The translations under genes were made by a program, and so were the position numbers. Source: Erysipelotrichales bacterium (GTDB taxonomy: Bacteria; Bacillota_I; Bacilli_A; Erysipelotrichales; Erysipelotrichaceae). From it: 64,000 nucleotides of DNA. Of the stretch, positions 52,178 through 62,000 are shown piece by piece. Numbering within the stretch: position 1 is the first letter of the stretch; every line of letters begins with the position of its first letter. The notes under the pieces are model-generated. The model was not told the origin of the DNA, searched no databases, and saw only the letters and a program-made list of their open reading frames with translations. The stretch is from assembly GCA_910576855.1 (NCBI GenBank), contig CAJTJP010000012.1:1-64000 (forward strand), in the 5' to 3' direction.

Positions 52178-53456
52178 ACGCAATATTATCAAGATCACCT
52201 GTTTTGTAATTTTTGTTGTTTTATATTTTATTTTATGCTCCTATAATGTTAGTTTAAAACACAAGAAGCAGAATGATGAATATAATAAATTAACAAAATC
52301 AATGCAGCAAATGCCAAAATTCGATTATAATTATCTCGCCGGCCTATGGGATAAAACAGTTACAAAAACAATGAATTCACCTGATAAAAGCATTGATAAT
52401 CAAGCAGAGCTTTTATCGGTGCCCTTATACTCGGCCTTTTCCATGGGAAACCTTAACTACATAAATCAGTTTAAAACATATTTCCAAAAGGTTTATGATA
52501 GTAATGCTTATGAAATAGCGAATAAACAAGCTAAATGTAATGTTATCTTTTTATCATCTTGTTTCATCAATCTATGCGAAAAAAATAACATAGATTATAA
52601 TCATACGATAAAAGAAAAAACTTTGAAGGAACTTTTATCTATATATAATCAATCTAACAGTTACAATTATATAAGCTTCAAAAATATGAAAGAAAGTATT
52701 CAATTTAAGTTAAGCGATCAATCAGTACACTATAAGCATTTAAAAGCTGTTAATAATGAAGAATTGTTAATCGTCGCAGCTGCTGCTAATCTATATCCAT
52801 CTAATAAAAATTCAGTCTCTCTGCAGGAAATCGTTTCATTTATCGAGCCTTTAGCCTCAAAAGAGACAATAGTATATTTAAATGATTATTGGCTGTATCA
52901 GCCCGGTATTCGCTATGATAACCCCAATTATGCATACTCTAATGCCGATTCCCTGAATAAAACAAATGTAAAAATTGACATAGCACAAGATATCATGAGT
53001 TTTTCGCGCATGCCGATTATTTTACAAAGTATGAAACAAGCCGTGGATCAAGACTATAAAGAGTATATTAACAAGTTATTGAAGGATTTATCTAAGCATT
53101 ACCTTAGAGATTTGATAGTTTATCCCGGTGATACTGATCGGATATTCAAAACCAAAAATTTTATGAATGGTGATAACGGTTATTTAAAAGCAGCAAATCA
53201 TCAATTTTTTCGCCCTTTTGAATTATCAACTAATATTTATTTTGGAGCCTGGGCTTTTTTGAATACAGATGAAATTAAAAATTTTTACACGTATGTTTAT
53301 TCTTTGTTCCCATTAAAAGAAAATGAAGTTTTATCAATCAATACAGGAATTACAAAATCAAAGACAACGCAAGAAACCACAAATTCTGACCAACTATTGA
53401 AGGACTATATGGAACTGAACTGTTATCTAGCTGCCTATTTAGATTTACTACCTTAA
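52170..53456 (+). CDS. Unknown membrane-anchored extracytoplasmic protein
   Basis: A 428-aa protein with one N-terminal hydrophobic segment (about residues 6-25) and a large outer domain rich in helices and aromatic residues (YNYLAGLWDKTVTKTM, IVYLNDYWLYQPGIRYDN, NFMNGDNGYLKAANHQFFRP). It might have the alpha/alpha-barrel style of polysaccharide lyases or hydrolases, but I see no clear catalytic signature. It overlaps the flippase gene by 8 nt, so a role in trimming, releasing or anchoring the polymer is plausible. Confidence 0.65.
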   Translation: MNKRNIIKITCFVIFVVLYFILCSYNVSLKHKKQNDEYNKLTKSMQQMPKFDYNYLAGLWDKTVTKTMNSPDKSIDNQAELLSVPLYSAFSMGNLNYINQFKTYFQKVYDSNAYEIANKQAKCNVIFLSSCFINLCEKNNIDYNHTIKEKTLKELLSIYNQSNSYNYISFKNMKESIQFKLSDQSVHYKHLKAVNNEELLIVAAAANLYPSNKNSVSLQEIVSFIEPLASKETIVYLNDYWLYQPGIRYDNPNYAYSNADSLNKTNVKIDIAQDIMSFSRMPIILQSMKQAVDQDYKEYINKLLKDLSKHYLRDLIVYPGDTDRIFKTKNFMNGDNGYLKAANHQFFRPFELSTNIYFGAWAFLNTDEIKNFYTYVYSLFPLKENEVLSINTGITKSKTTQETTNSDQLLKDYMELNCYLAAYLDLLP

Positions 53457-53486
53457 TAAGGACAATACAGAGAAAGGGGAATTAAA

Positions 53487-55559
53487 ATGAAAAGAGCCGC
53501 AACAGCTATATTTATATATTTATCAATGATTTATCTATCTGCTTTTTCCGTGCAAGCAGCAACGCACAATGATGATACTTACAACCTAACGAATGAAAAC
53601 ACTCAAACAACAGAACAAAATAATGATACATCTATACTTGTAAAAGAAAATCAAAATGCTTCGTATATAGAAAACGGATTTATTGAAAGCAATGGTTTGA
53701 AATTCTATTATGTAAACGGAAAACCATTAATAAATCAATTTAAAGAAATAGCAGGCAAAACCTATTATTTCGGTTCCGACGGAAGAATGTTTACTTATAC
53801 AAATAATATTAATGGAAATATTTATTATTTTAACGCAAACGGACAGATGCAAAAAGGATTTCGCTTTATAAACAACGAGGTACAATACTATGATACAGAA
53901 AGCGGTGCACGTCGCTACGGTATGATTCATCATAATAACAAGCTTTATTATCTGCAGGGTAATTCGATGATAAAGAATGATTTTGTAAAGGAAGGAAAAT
54001 ACTATTATTATTTTAATCATGAAGGAGAAGCGGTAAAGGGCTGGCAAACAATTGATAATAAGCGCCGATATTTCAGCAGTCAGTATAATATGTTCAGAAA
54101 CGGATTTTATGTTTTAGGTAACGATACCTATTATTTTGGTGATGACGGGCAGATGTATACTTATACAAATAACATAGGAGGAAAACAATATTTCTTCGGT
54201 TCAAACGGAAAAATGTTTAAAGGGCTTCGGATTGTAAATAATCAAGCACAGTTTTACAATCGTGAAAACGGTGAGCGGACCTACGGCCTTGTTCATGACG
54301 AAGGTAATATGTACTATTTAAACAGTGAAGGCCTCATTAAAAACAAATTAATAAAAGAAGGAAAATATTATTACTACTTTAATGAATACGGAAAGGCACA
54401 TAAAGGATGGCTGAAGCTTGATAATAAAATCAGATACTTCAGTAGTCAATGTAATATGTTCAGAAATGGGTTCTATCAATTGCAAGGAGAAACATATTAT
54501 TTTGGTGATGATGGAAATATGTATACTTATTTAAATAATATTAACGGCGATATATACTTTTTCAACGTAAGCGGAGTTATGCAAATCGGAAAGCTAAAAC
54601 ACGGTCAAACTACTTATTTCTTCAATGAAGATGGTAAAGGTCTCACAGGAATTATAAATATGAATGAAGCGTTAGAATTTTATCAAAAAGGTATTCTGCA
54701 GATAAATCGATGGATCCAATATCAAGGCAACACCTATTACGCCATGGAAGATGGAGCATTGGCTACCTTACGCCAAAATATATTCGGCGCTTATTATCAA
54801 TTTGGTAAGGATGGCATATTAGAACAAGGCTCGTGGGTAAAAAGAAACAATAAACAATATTATTATGATAACAATAATAATAAGGTAACAGGTTGGTATT
54901 ATATTGACGGTCTTAAATATTATTTTAATCAAAAGGGTGAAATGATAGGTACAGGTCCTGTGAAAAAAGTCATTGATATCTCTGAGCATAATAAAACAGT
55001 CGATTGGGATACGGTAAAGAAACAAGGTGATGTTGATATGGTAATACTGCGCCTTGGCTATGGCTCTGAGCTTTCACAGGAGGATAAGCAATTTGCTCGC
55101 AATGTAAAGGAATTAAAGCGACTAAATATCCCGTTTGCCGTATACTTATACAGCTATTCTGAAAGCAAAAGCGATGCGATTGCGGAAGCTCAAAATGTAC
55201 ATAATATATTATCCAAATACGGAATATCAAAGAACACTGAAATATATTATGATTTAGAGCATTTTACGATCGGCGGGCAATATATTGATGTTTCAAAAAA
55301 GCAATATGAACAAATCGTTACCGGTTTTATGCAGAAAATACACAGTCTGGGATATAAGAACGCATATGTTTATAGTTACAAGAGTTATTTAGAAACTGTG
55401 CTGAACAGTCCGACTATCTTACCCTATGTAAAATGGGTAGCGCAATATAACGAGGAATGTACCTATACAGGGACCTCTTATTGGGGCTGGCAATATACCT
55501 CCAATGGCAGTATTCCCGGTATCAGCGGCAGAGTAGATTTAAATGTTTGGTTGAAATAA
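53487..55559 (+). CDS. Secreted GH25 lysozyme with cell-wall-binding repeats
   Basis: A 690-aa protein. The signal peptide is residues 1-26 (ends SVQAA). About twenty glucan/choline-binding-type repeats follow (YYFGDDGQMYTYTNN, GWQTIDNKRRYFSSQYNMF), arranged in larger near-repeats of about 115 residues. The C-terminal 190 residues are a GH25 domain (KVIDISEHNKTVDWDTVKKQ, EIYYDLEHFTIGG, WGWQYTSNGSIPGISGRVDL) that cleaves peptidoglycan. The active-site D-x-S is present, while D-x-E appears as DLE. In the operon it may remodel wall for polymer attachment. GAAAGGGG precedes the ATG. Confidence 0.88.
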   Translation: MKRAATAIFIYLSMIYLSAFSVQAATHNDDTYNLTNENTQTTEQNNDTSILVKENQNASYIENGFIESNGLKFYYVNGKPLINQFKEIAGKTYYFGSDGRMFTYTNNINGNIYYFNANGQMQKGFRFINNEVQYYDTESGARRYGMIHHNNKLYYLQGNSMIKNDFVKEGKYYYYFNHEGEAVKGWQTIDNKRRYFSSQYNMFRNGFYVLGNDTYYFGDDGQMYTYTNNIGGKQYFFGSNGKMFKGLRIVNNQAQFYNRENGERTYGLVHDEGNMYYLNSEGLIKNKLIKEGKYYYYFNEYGKAHKGWLKLDNKIRYFSSQCNMFRNGFYQLQGETYYFGDDGNMYTYLNNINGDIYFFNVSGVMQIGKLKHGQTTYFFNEDGKGLTGIINMNEALEFYQKGILQINRWIQYQGNTYYAMEDGALATLRQNIFGAYYQFGKDGILEQGSWVKRNNKQYYYDNNNNKVTGWYYIDGLKYYFNQKGEMIGTGPVKKVIDISEHNKTVDWDTVKKQGDVDMVILRLGYGSELSQEDKQFARNVKELKRLNIPFAVYLYSYSESKSDAIAEAQNVHNILSKYGISKNTEIYYDLEHFTIGGQYIDVSKKQYEQIVTGFMQKIHSLGYKNAYVYSYKSYLETVLNSPTILPYVKWVAQYNEECTYTGTSYWGWQYTSNGSIPGISGRVDLNVWLK

Positions 55560-55718
55560 GCTTTTTCCTTGTTATAACAGCACTTAATGGTATTTTCTAA
55601 AAAGTATAGAGTCACTCTTTCCCTCATATCATGAATTATGTCATTTTATGTGAACAGTAGAATTCATGTAAAAAAAGGTGTATAATAACAAAGAATTTAT
55701 AAGTGAGGTGTTTGGCCA

Positions 55719-57185
55719 ATGCAAAAAACAAACAGACAAAAGAACCTAAATTTAAAGAAAAAATGGTATCAAGATGCACGCACCTATTTCGTAGGCTTGC
55801 TGTTTCTGTTGATGCTTATGATTATCCTGCAGCTGTTTATCGTTAAAATAATTCCGATGAAATATATTCTGATAGCAATCGTTGTAATGGCACTGCTGGC
55901 TTATGTATTATGGTGGCTGCAATTCGGCAAGCGAGTGAATAAGATAAACCGTACCCTTGGTAAGGTATTGATCGTATTCTTTTGTGCGCTGTTGATTATG
56001 GGAAACCTATATATAAATAAAGCAGGCAACACAATCGGTAAAATAGCCGGAAGCGATACTGAGACTGACAGTATGTCAATTATCGTTATGAAGAACAGCA
56101 GCTTTGAAGAGCTCTCTGATTTAACAAATGCTCGCTTCGGTGCGAATGAAACAACAGACAAGGAAAACATTGAGGAAACAAAAAAAGATATTACGGATCA
56201 AATCGGCAGTGACTACAGCTACCAAAGCTTCGACAGCTATGAAGCACAGGCAAAAGCCTTATATGAAGGTACGATCGACGCAATGATTCTGAATGAAGCA
56301 TACCGCGGTCTGATGGAAAACAGTCATCCGAAGTTTGATGATGAAACAAAGGTTATTTATACCTTTGAAATTACGAAAAAGGTCAAGGCCATCAGTAAAA
56401 ACGTCGATGTAACAAATACACCGTTCAATGTGTATATCTCAGGTATTGATACTTACGGTCCGGTTACGACAAAATCAAGATCGGATGTAAATATGATTGC
56501 GACAATCAATCCGAATACGCATCAAATCGTTTTAACAAGTATACCGAGAGATTTCTATATTTCACAGACATGTCAGGCAGGAGCCAAGGACAAGTTGACG
56601 CATACGGGAATCTTCGGTGTTGATTGTACGATCAGCTCGGTTGAGCAGTTCTTCGGTATCGATATCAACTATTACGCAAGAGTAAACTTCACATCACTGA
56701 TTGATATCGTAGATGCACTCGGCGGTGTTACAGTAGATAATCCGGTTGCCTTTACCGCAAGTGACGGAACCTACTCCTATGAAGCCGGACCGGTATATAT
56801 GGACGGCGCAAAAGCACTTCGTTTTGCCAGAGAGCGCTACAATCTATCCGGCGGAGACAGAGATCGCGGTAAAAATCAAATGCGTGTATTGACCGCAATG
56901 ATCAACAAAGCGATATCACCGGCTATTATCACGAATTATACCGGTATTATGAATGCTGTCGGCGGCAGCTTCCAAACCAATATGAGCTCCGGTGAAATAT
57001 CCTCATTGATCAATATGCAGCTAAATGAAATGAGCGGCTGGAATATTGAACAACAGGCAGTAAACGGCAGCGGTGATACACTCTATTCACCGGCAAACGG
57101 CTTTAATTCCTATATGATGGTTCCCGATATGGATACGGTAAATGCAGCTGTCAGCAGAATCAAGGCTGTATTAAACACTAAATAA
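55719..57185 (+). CDS. LytR-CpsA-Psr (LCP) family glycan ligase
   Basis: A 488-aa protein with three N-terminal membrane segments (about 23-105), a spacer domain (about 120-220), and an LCP domain with RSDVNMIATINPNTHQIVLT, SIPRDFYI, GAKDKLTHTGIFG and RFARERYNLSGGDRDRGKNQ. The conserved arginines and aspartate bind the pyrophosphate lipid carrier. It would attach the locus-2 polymer to peptidoglycan. A TATAAT-like element lies near 55681, so it may have its own promoter. GTGAGGTG precedes the ATG. Confidence 0.92.
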   Translation: MQKTNRQKNLNLKKKWYQDARTYFVGLLFLLMLMIILQLFIVKIIPMKYILIAIVVMALLAYVLWWLQFGKRVNKINRTLGKVLIVFFCALLIMGNLYINKAGNTIGKIAGSDTETDSMSIIVMKNSSFEELSDLTNARFGANETTDKENIEETKKDITDQIGSDYSYQSFDSYEAQAKALYEGTIDAMILNEAYRGLMENSHPKFDDETKVIYTFEITKKVKAISKNVDVTNTPFNVYISGIDTYGPVTTKSRSDVNMIATINPNTHQIVLTSIPRDFYISQTCQAGAKDKLTHTGIFGVDCTISSVEQFFGIDINYYARVNFTSLIDIVDALGGVTVDNPVAFTASDGTYSYEAGPVYMDGAKALRFARERYNLSGGDRDRGKNQMRVLTAMINKAISPAIITNYTGIMNAVGGSFQTNMSSGEISSLINMQLNEMSGWNIEQQAVNGSGDTLYSPANGFNSYMMVPDMDTVNAAVSRIKAVLNTK

Positions 57186-57194
57186 TAAAAGCTT

Positions 57195-57227
57195 AAGCAA
57201 TGAGTTCCTTGAATTCATTGCTTTTTT
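57195..57227 (+). terminator. Terminator of capsule locus 2
   Basis: AAGCAATGA pairs with TCATTGCTT around an 11-nt loop, followed by a T-run, 10 nt after the LCP gene. Confidence 0.9.
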
Positions 57228-57254
57228 ATATTACCTTCGGTATTTATCTCACAG

Positions 57255-57283
57255 TTGACATTCATCTGATTTCAGACTATAAT
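57255..57283 (+). promoter_or_regulatory. Consensus promoter upstream of the MATE gene
   Basis: TTGACA (57255-57260), 17 nt, TATAAT (57278-57283): perfect consensus, followed by a leader of about 230 nt. Confidence 0.85.
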
Positions 57284-57289
57284 AAACAA

Positions 57290-57518
57290 CATTCTACAAG
57301 ACGGATAAATATTCCTTGAGTACACAAAAGGTGTTCAAACAAAAAAATGGATATCGTGTATCAATCACAACGTATATAAGTAAATCATCGTACGGTTAGG
57401 GAATACTTATAACCGATTCACTGAACAGGCTTATAAAAATCTGTATCAATTATCAATTTGATACCACATCCGATATACCGACCGTACACAACAGACCTAT
57501 TAAAAAAAGGAGACAGCT
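57290..57518 (+). other. Structured leader of the MATE transporter gene
   Basis: The leader can form GTACGGT (57390-57396) with ACCGTAC (57481-57487), enclosing GTATCAA/TTGATAC (57443-57449 with 57458-57464). A local hairpin CGGTTA (57393-57398) with TAACCG (57410-57415) competes for the same bases. Mutually exclusive helices before a transporter suggest regulation, but no known riboswitch class is recognised and no terminator is seen. Confidence 0.4.
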
Positions 57519-58847
57519 ATGATTCAGCTTTCAGATCACTTTACATATAAAAAGCTATTAAGCTTTTGTTTTCCGACCATTATTATGATGATATTTACAA
57601 GTATATACGGTGTTGTTGACGGCTTATTCGTTTCCAATTATGTCGGTAAAACACCATTTGCGGCAATTAATCTCATCATGCCCTTTATCATGGTATTAGG
57701 CGGCTTCGGCTTTATGATCGGTACCGGCGGAAGTGCTCTTGTTGCTAAAACGCTCGGTGAGAATAAACAAGAAAAGGCAAATCGTTATTTCTCTATGCTG
57801 ATTGCCTTTACTGTTCTGTTGGGAATTTCGATTTCTGTTTTCGGCTTTCTGTTTTTACCGTATGTCGCAGATCTGTTAGGTGCAGATGCGGCAATGAAAG
57901 AATACTGCATTACCTATGGTCAAATCATGATGGTATTTAACACTGCTTATATGCTTCAGAATGTCTTTCAAAGCTTTTTGATAACAGCTGAAAAGCCAAA
58001 ACTCGGCCTGTTTGTGATACTAGCTTCCGGTGTATCAAATATGGTACTGGACGCTTTCTTTATCGCTGTACTTGACATGGGAATCGCAGGAGCCGCATTA
58101 GCGACGGGCATCGGTGAGTGCATCGGCGGTATTCTGCCGTTAATCTATTTCCTTATTCGTAAAGACAGCCGGATTGCATTTTCAAAATGGCATTGGGATT
58201 TTAAAGCATTGTGGAAGGCTTGCTCCAACGGTGCCTCTGAATTAATGACAAGCATCTCCTCCTCTTTGGTTGCCATGCTTTACAATGCGCAGCTCTTACA
58301 TTATGCCGGAGAAAACGGTATCGCCGCCTATGGTGTTCTGATGTATGTTCAGTTTATCTTTATCGCTGTATTTATCGGTTATTCGATCGGTGCAGCACCG
58401 ATCATCAGTTACCATTACGGTGCCGAGAATTTCAACGAACTTAAAAATATGCTGAATAAAAGCATTCGCTTGACCGGCCTCGGCGGTATCGCAATGATGG
58501 CCTTAGGCTTTATTCTGGCAGGGAGTATTGCACAAATTTTTGTCGGCTATGATAAGGTGCTGTGTGATATCACCGTTAAGGCCTTTCATATCTATTCCTT
58601 TCATTTTATCTTGGCCGGAATCAATATTTTTTCCTCCTCCTTTTTTACCGCTTTGAATAACGGCGCTGTCTCGGCTGTTATTTCCTTTTTAAGAAGCTGT
58701 GTATTTCAATTATTATCCATTTTCATTTTACCGCTTTATTTTGACATTGAAGGCATTTGGTGGGCTGTCAGTGTCGCAGAGGTATTCGCATTTTTAATTT
58801 CCTGTGCCTTCTTGTATCATAAGCGATGTGACTACCATTATTTCTAA
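57519..58847 (+). CDS. MATE-family multidrug/organic-cation exporter
   Basis: A 442-aa membrane protein with twelve hydrophobic segments and MATE motifs (FPTIIMMIFTSIYGVVDGLF, GTGGSALVAKTLGENKQEKA, YGVLMYVQFIFIAVFIGYSI, GAAPIISYHYGAEN). It exports drugs or metabolites using an ion gradient. AAAGGAGA precedes the ATG. It has its own consensus promoter and a long leader, and it converges on the surface-protein gene. The substrate is not predictable. Confidence 0.92.
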   Translation: MIQLSDHFTYKKLLSFCFPTIIMMIFTSIYGVVDGLFVSNYVGKTPFAAINLIMPFIMVLGGFGFMIGTGGSALVAKTLGENKQEKANRYFSMLIAFTVLLGISISVFGFLFLPYVADLLGADAAMKEYCITYGQIMMVFNTAYMLQNVFQSFLITAEKPKLGLFVILASGVSNMVLDAFFIAVLDMGIAGAALATGIGECIGGILPLIYFLIRKDSRIAFSKWHWDFKALWKACSNGASELMTSISSSLVAMLYNAQLLHYAGENGIAAYGVLMYVQFIFIAVFIGYSIGAAPIISYHYGAENFNELKNMLNKSIRLTGLGGIAMMALGFILAGSIAQIFVGYDKVLCDITVKAFHIYSFHFILAGINIFSSSFFTALNNGAVSAVISFLRSCVFQLLSIFILPLYFDIEGIWWAVSVAEVFAFLISCAFLYHKRCDYHYF

Positions 58848-58961
58848 TATTGCTTGATCGTTATCGGAAAGAACATTTATATCCATTTGATTTCATATTC
58901 GCTATTTAACTTTCCTTTATCCCTGTTTGTTTACGCAGACTCTGCAGATACACATATACTT

Positions 58962-58997
58962 AAAAGCCATTTCCAAAATCGGAAATGGCTTTTATAT
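58962..58997. terminator. Bidirectional terminator between convergent genes
   Basis: AAAAGCCATTTCC pairs perfectly with GGAAATGGCTTTT over 13 bp around a 6-nt loop, with T-runs on both strands. It serves both the MATE gene and the surface-protein gene. Confidence 0.92.
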
Positions 58998-59027
58998 TAA
59001 GCTTTATATTAATATTTATGAAACCTT

Positions 59028-62000
59028 TCAGCTTTTCTTTTTCAAGATGAAGAACATACTTCCGCCGATAATGATCACAAGTCCGCCTATGATATACGGC
59101 AGATAATTCATAATCGTATCGCCCAAGGAATTACTTTCATCCTCTGACATAGATGGTTTTGTGATTCCTTCGTTCGTTGGTACGTTTGTATCATTCGCAT
59201 CATCATCTGTCTGATAAGATATAATGTATTTTCCTAAGCCATTGCTCTTAAATACAAGCTCATTGTTTTCACCAAGCTCATGATTCAAGCGAACAATGCT
59301 ACCGTCAGCCGTAATCTGATAAACAGCTACAAACTTCTTATTAGGATCTAATTGAAGCTTTTGTTCAATTTCTTCCTGTTTCACATCGATTTCCTTCTTA
59401 TCCTTTGTCTCTAAGCGTAATTCATAGATTTCACTGTCTTTACCGTAACGCTCTTTCTGACTGTCTGTTAAGGTAAGAGTTTCATAAGACAAGGATGCAT
59501 TGTTATACTTCTTTAAGATTTCCTGCGGTATCTTAGCGATCAGATTACTGTTGCCCCCGCTTGTTAATTCTTTATATACGTTATCACTGTTTGAAGTATC
59601 CGGTGTAATCGTATTATAGAAAGGCTTATTAGCTTCAGCTACATAATCATTTTTCTTATTTGACGTATCGGTTGGTTTTTTATCGGCAGACGGCTTCGTC
59701 GGTTTACTTGGTTTTGTATCCGGCTTCGGCTTGATAACCTCTTTTCCGATCCAATCAACCTTCGCTACAGCTGTTCCCTTATTTCCGACCTTATCCGTAA
59801 ATTCAAAGGTGAAGGTTCCGTTCTCCGTAAAGGTATACGTATTTTCTCCATTATTATTGATAATGGTTACATCCTCTGCAGGTCTCAATGTCGCTGTTAC
59901 AGGATCATTGATGCCGCCTTTGCTGTTATACTCAATCGTTGCCTTCGGCGGTGTTTTGTCAATCCAATTTACCTTAGCGGAGGCTGTATTTTTATTACCA
60001 GCCGCATCGATAAATTCAAAGACAAATTCGCCGTTTTTCTTAAATGTATACGTGTTTTTTCCGCCGTTATTCAAGATGGTTACCTTTTTATTCGGCTTCA
60101 ATGTAACAACGACATTCTTATTCGTTAAGGTCTTGATATCGTAATCAAAGGTCGCTGTCGGCTTTTCTCTGTCGATCCAATTTACCTTTGCCGTTGCTGT
60201 TCCTTTATTTCCTACCATGTCCTCAAACTCGAAGGTAAAGGAGCCGTTCTTGGTAAAGCTGTAAGTATCCTTACCGCCGTTGTTTGTAATTTTAACTTTT
60301 TCGCTCGGCTTCAGTGTTGCGACGACTGTTTTGTTTGTCGGCTTTTTCGTTGAGAAGGTGAATTCTCCGGTAGGATCAACTTTATCGATCCAATCTACTT
60401 TTACCGGATATCTGCCCATCATATTGTCTTCATCCAAATACTCAAAGGCAAATTCGCCGCTGTCGGTAAAGGTGTATACGTTCTTACCGCCGTTGTTCAT
60501 TATGCGATAGCCTTCTTCAAGATTCAGTGTTACTTTTACATCTTTATTAGTTGCTTTCTTGGTCGAATAGGATACGCTTATCTGCGGAACCTTTTTGATC
60601 CAATAAACATTTGCGGTAGCTGTACCTTGGTTTCCTACCATGTCCTCAAATTCAAAGGTAAATGTACCGTTTTCTGTGAAAGTATAAGTGTCCTTACCAT
60701 CATTATTCAACACTCTTACCGGCTCACTCGGATCAAGCGTCGCAACAACCTCTTTGTCGGTAATATCTGTTGTACTATAGGTAAATTCTGATGTCGGATC
60801 TTCCTTATCGATCCAATCAACAGAGACGGTCTTCGTGCCGATATTGCCTAACGCATCTTTGAATTCCAATGTAAACGAATCATTTTCCAAGAAAGTAATC
60901 GTTTGGCTCTTATCTGCATTTGTAGCGATTTCAACATCCTTAGTAAGAATAGTAACAGGTTTTGTAAAACTCAAGCTCGCTACAACATCCTCATTGGTCG
61001 GTTCTGTCGTACTATAAGTTACATTTAGCTCCGGCGGTGTCTTATCAATCCAGTCTACTGTTGCCGTTGAACTTCCCTTATGACCTTGTTTATCGACAAA
61101 TTCAAAGGTGAAGGTGCCGTTCTTAGTAAATGTATAGCTTGTTTTACCGCTATTGTTGGTTACTGTGATATCCTTAGTCGGATTGACTAATTCCGCTGTT
61201 ACATTTTTATTTGTCGTTTTAATAATGTTGTAGCTGATTTCGGCATACGGTGTATCATCAACCGTTAAATCCTCATATAATTTAATCTCTGATATTGCCA
61301 AGTTATTTACGATAGAAGCATGAATACTCGCACAGTGGAATCTTACATATTTGGCTTGAATCGGATCAAATGTTAATGTCTTTTTGGACAACATCTCCGG
61401 TAACGATGCGGTAGTAGCGGTTTGCCAGTCGTTTCCATCCATACTAACAAACACAGTCACATTTTTCGGATGTCCGTATGGAAGTGAACCGCCCATTACT
61501 GCATTTTTATCCCACGTAAAGTCTAAAGCATTCACATATCTTGCTCTATCTAACTCTATATCTACATAGGCAGGCACATTTTTTGATTGCCATGCCGTAT
61601 TTAAGTTACCGTCAATTAAATTGTTTTTATCACCCGAACTGGTTGATGATGCTGTTATAACTGATAAATTTTTCGATGGGATATAAGCTTGTTTATCATC
61701 TATGATATTTTCAGTAAATGTATAGTGAACCGCATCACTTGTTGTGTTTGTTCCTGTTGCTTTTAATCTTACATATACTTTCTTATTACCGGTAAACAAT
61801 GGATTGCTTTCTGCGAAAGAAGTCCATTCACCACTTGGATCCAATGTCCATTCCATAAGATCCGTTACACCATAGATGCGGTTTTCCTCATCACTTGTGG
61901 AAACGCTTGCTGTTGGGAATACGCCTTTTGTAATGTTGATTGTGTAGATATTTTTATCTTCTCTCGGCAAACCTACGATATGAACCTTAATATCCTTATT

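Noticed and set aside
59028-59160. LPXTG sortase signal at the end of the giant protein
   Set aside because: Only a membrane helix and basic tail are present; no LPXTG-like motif precedes them.
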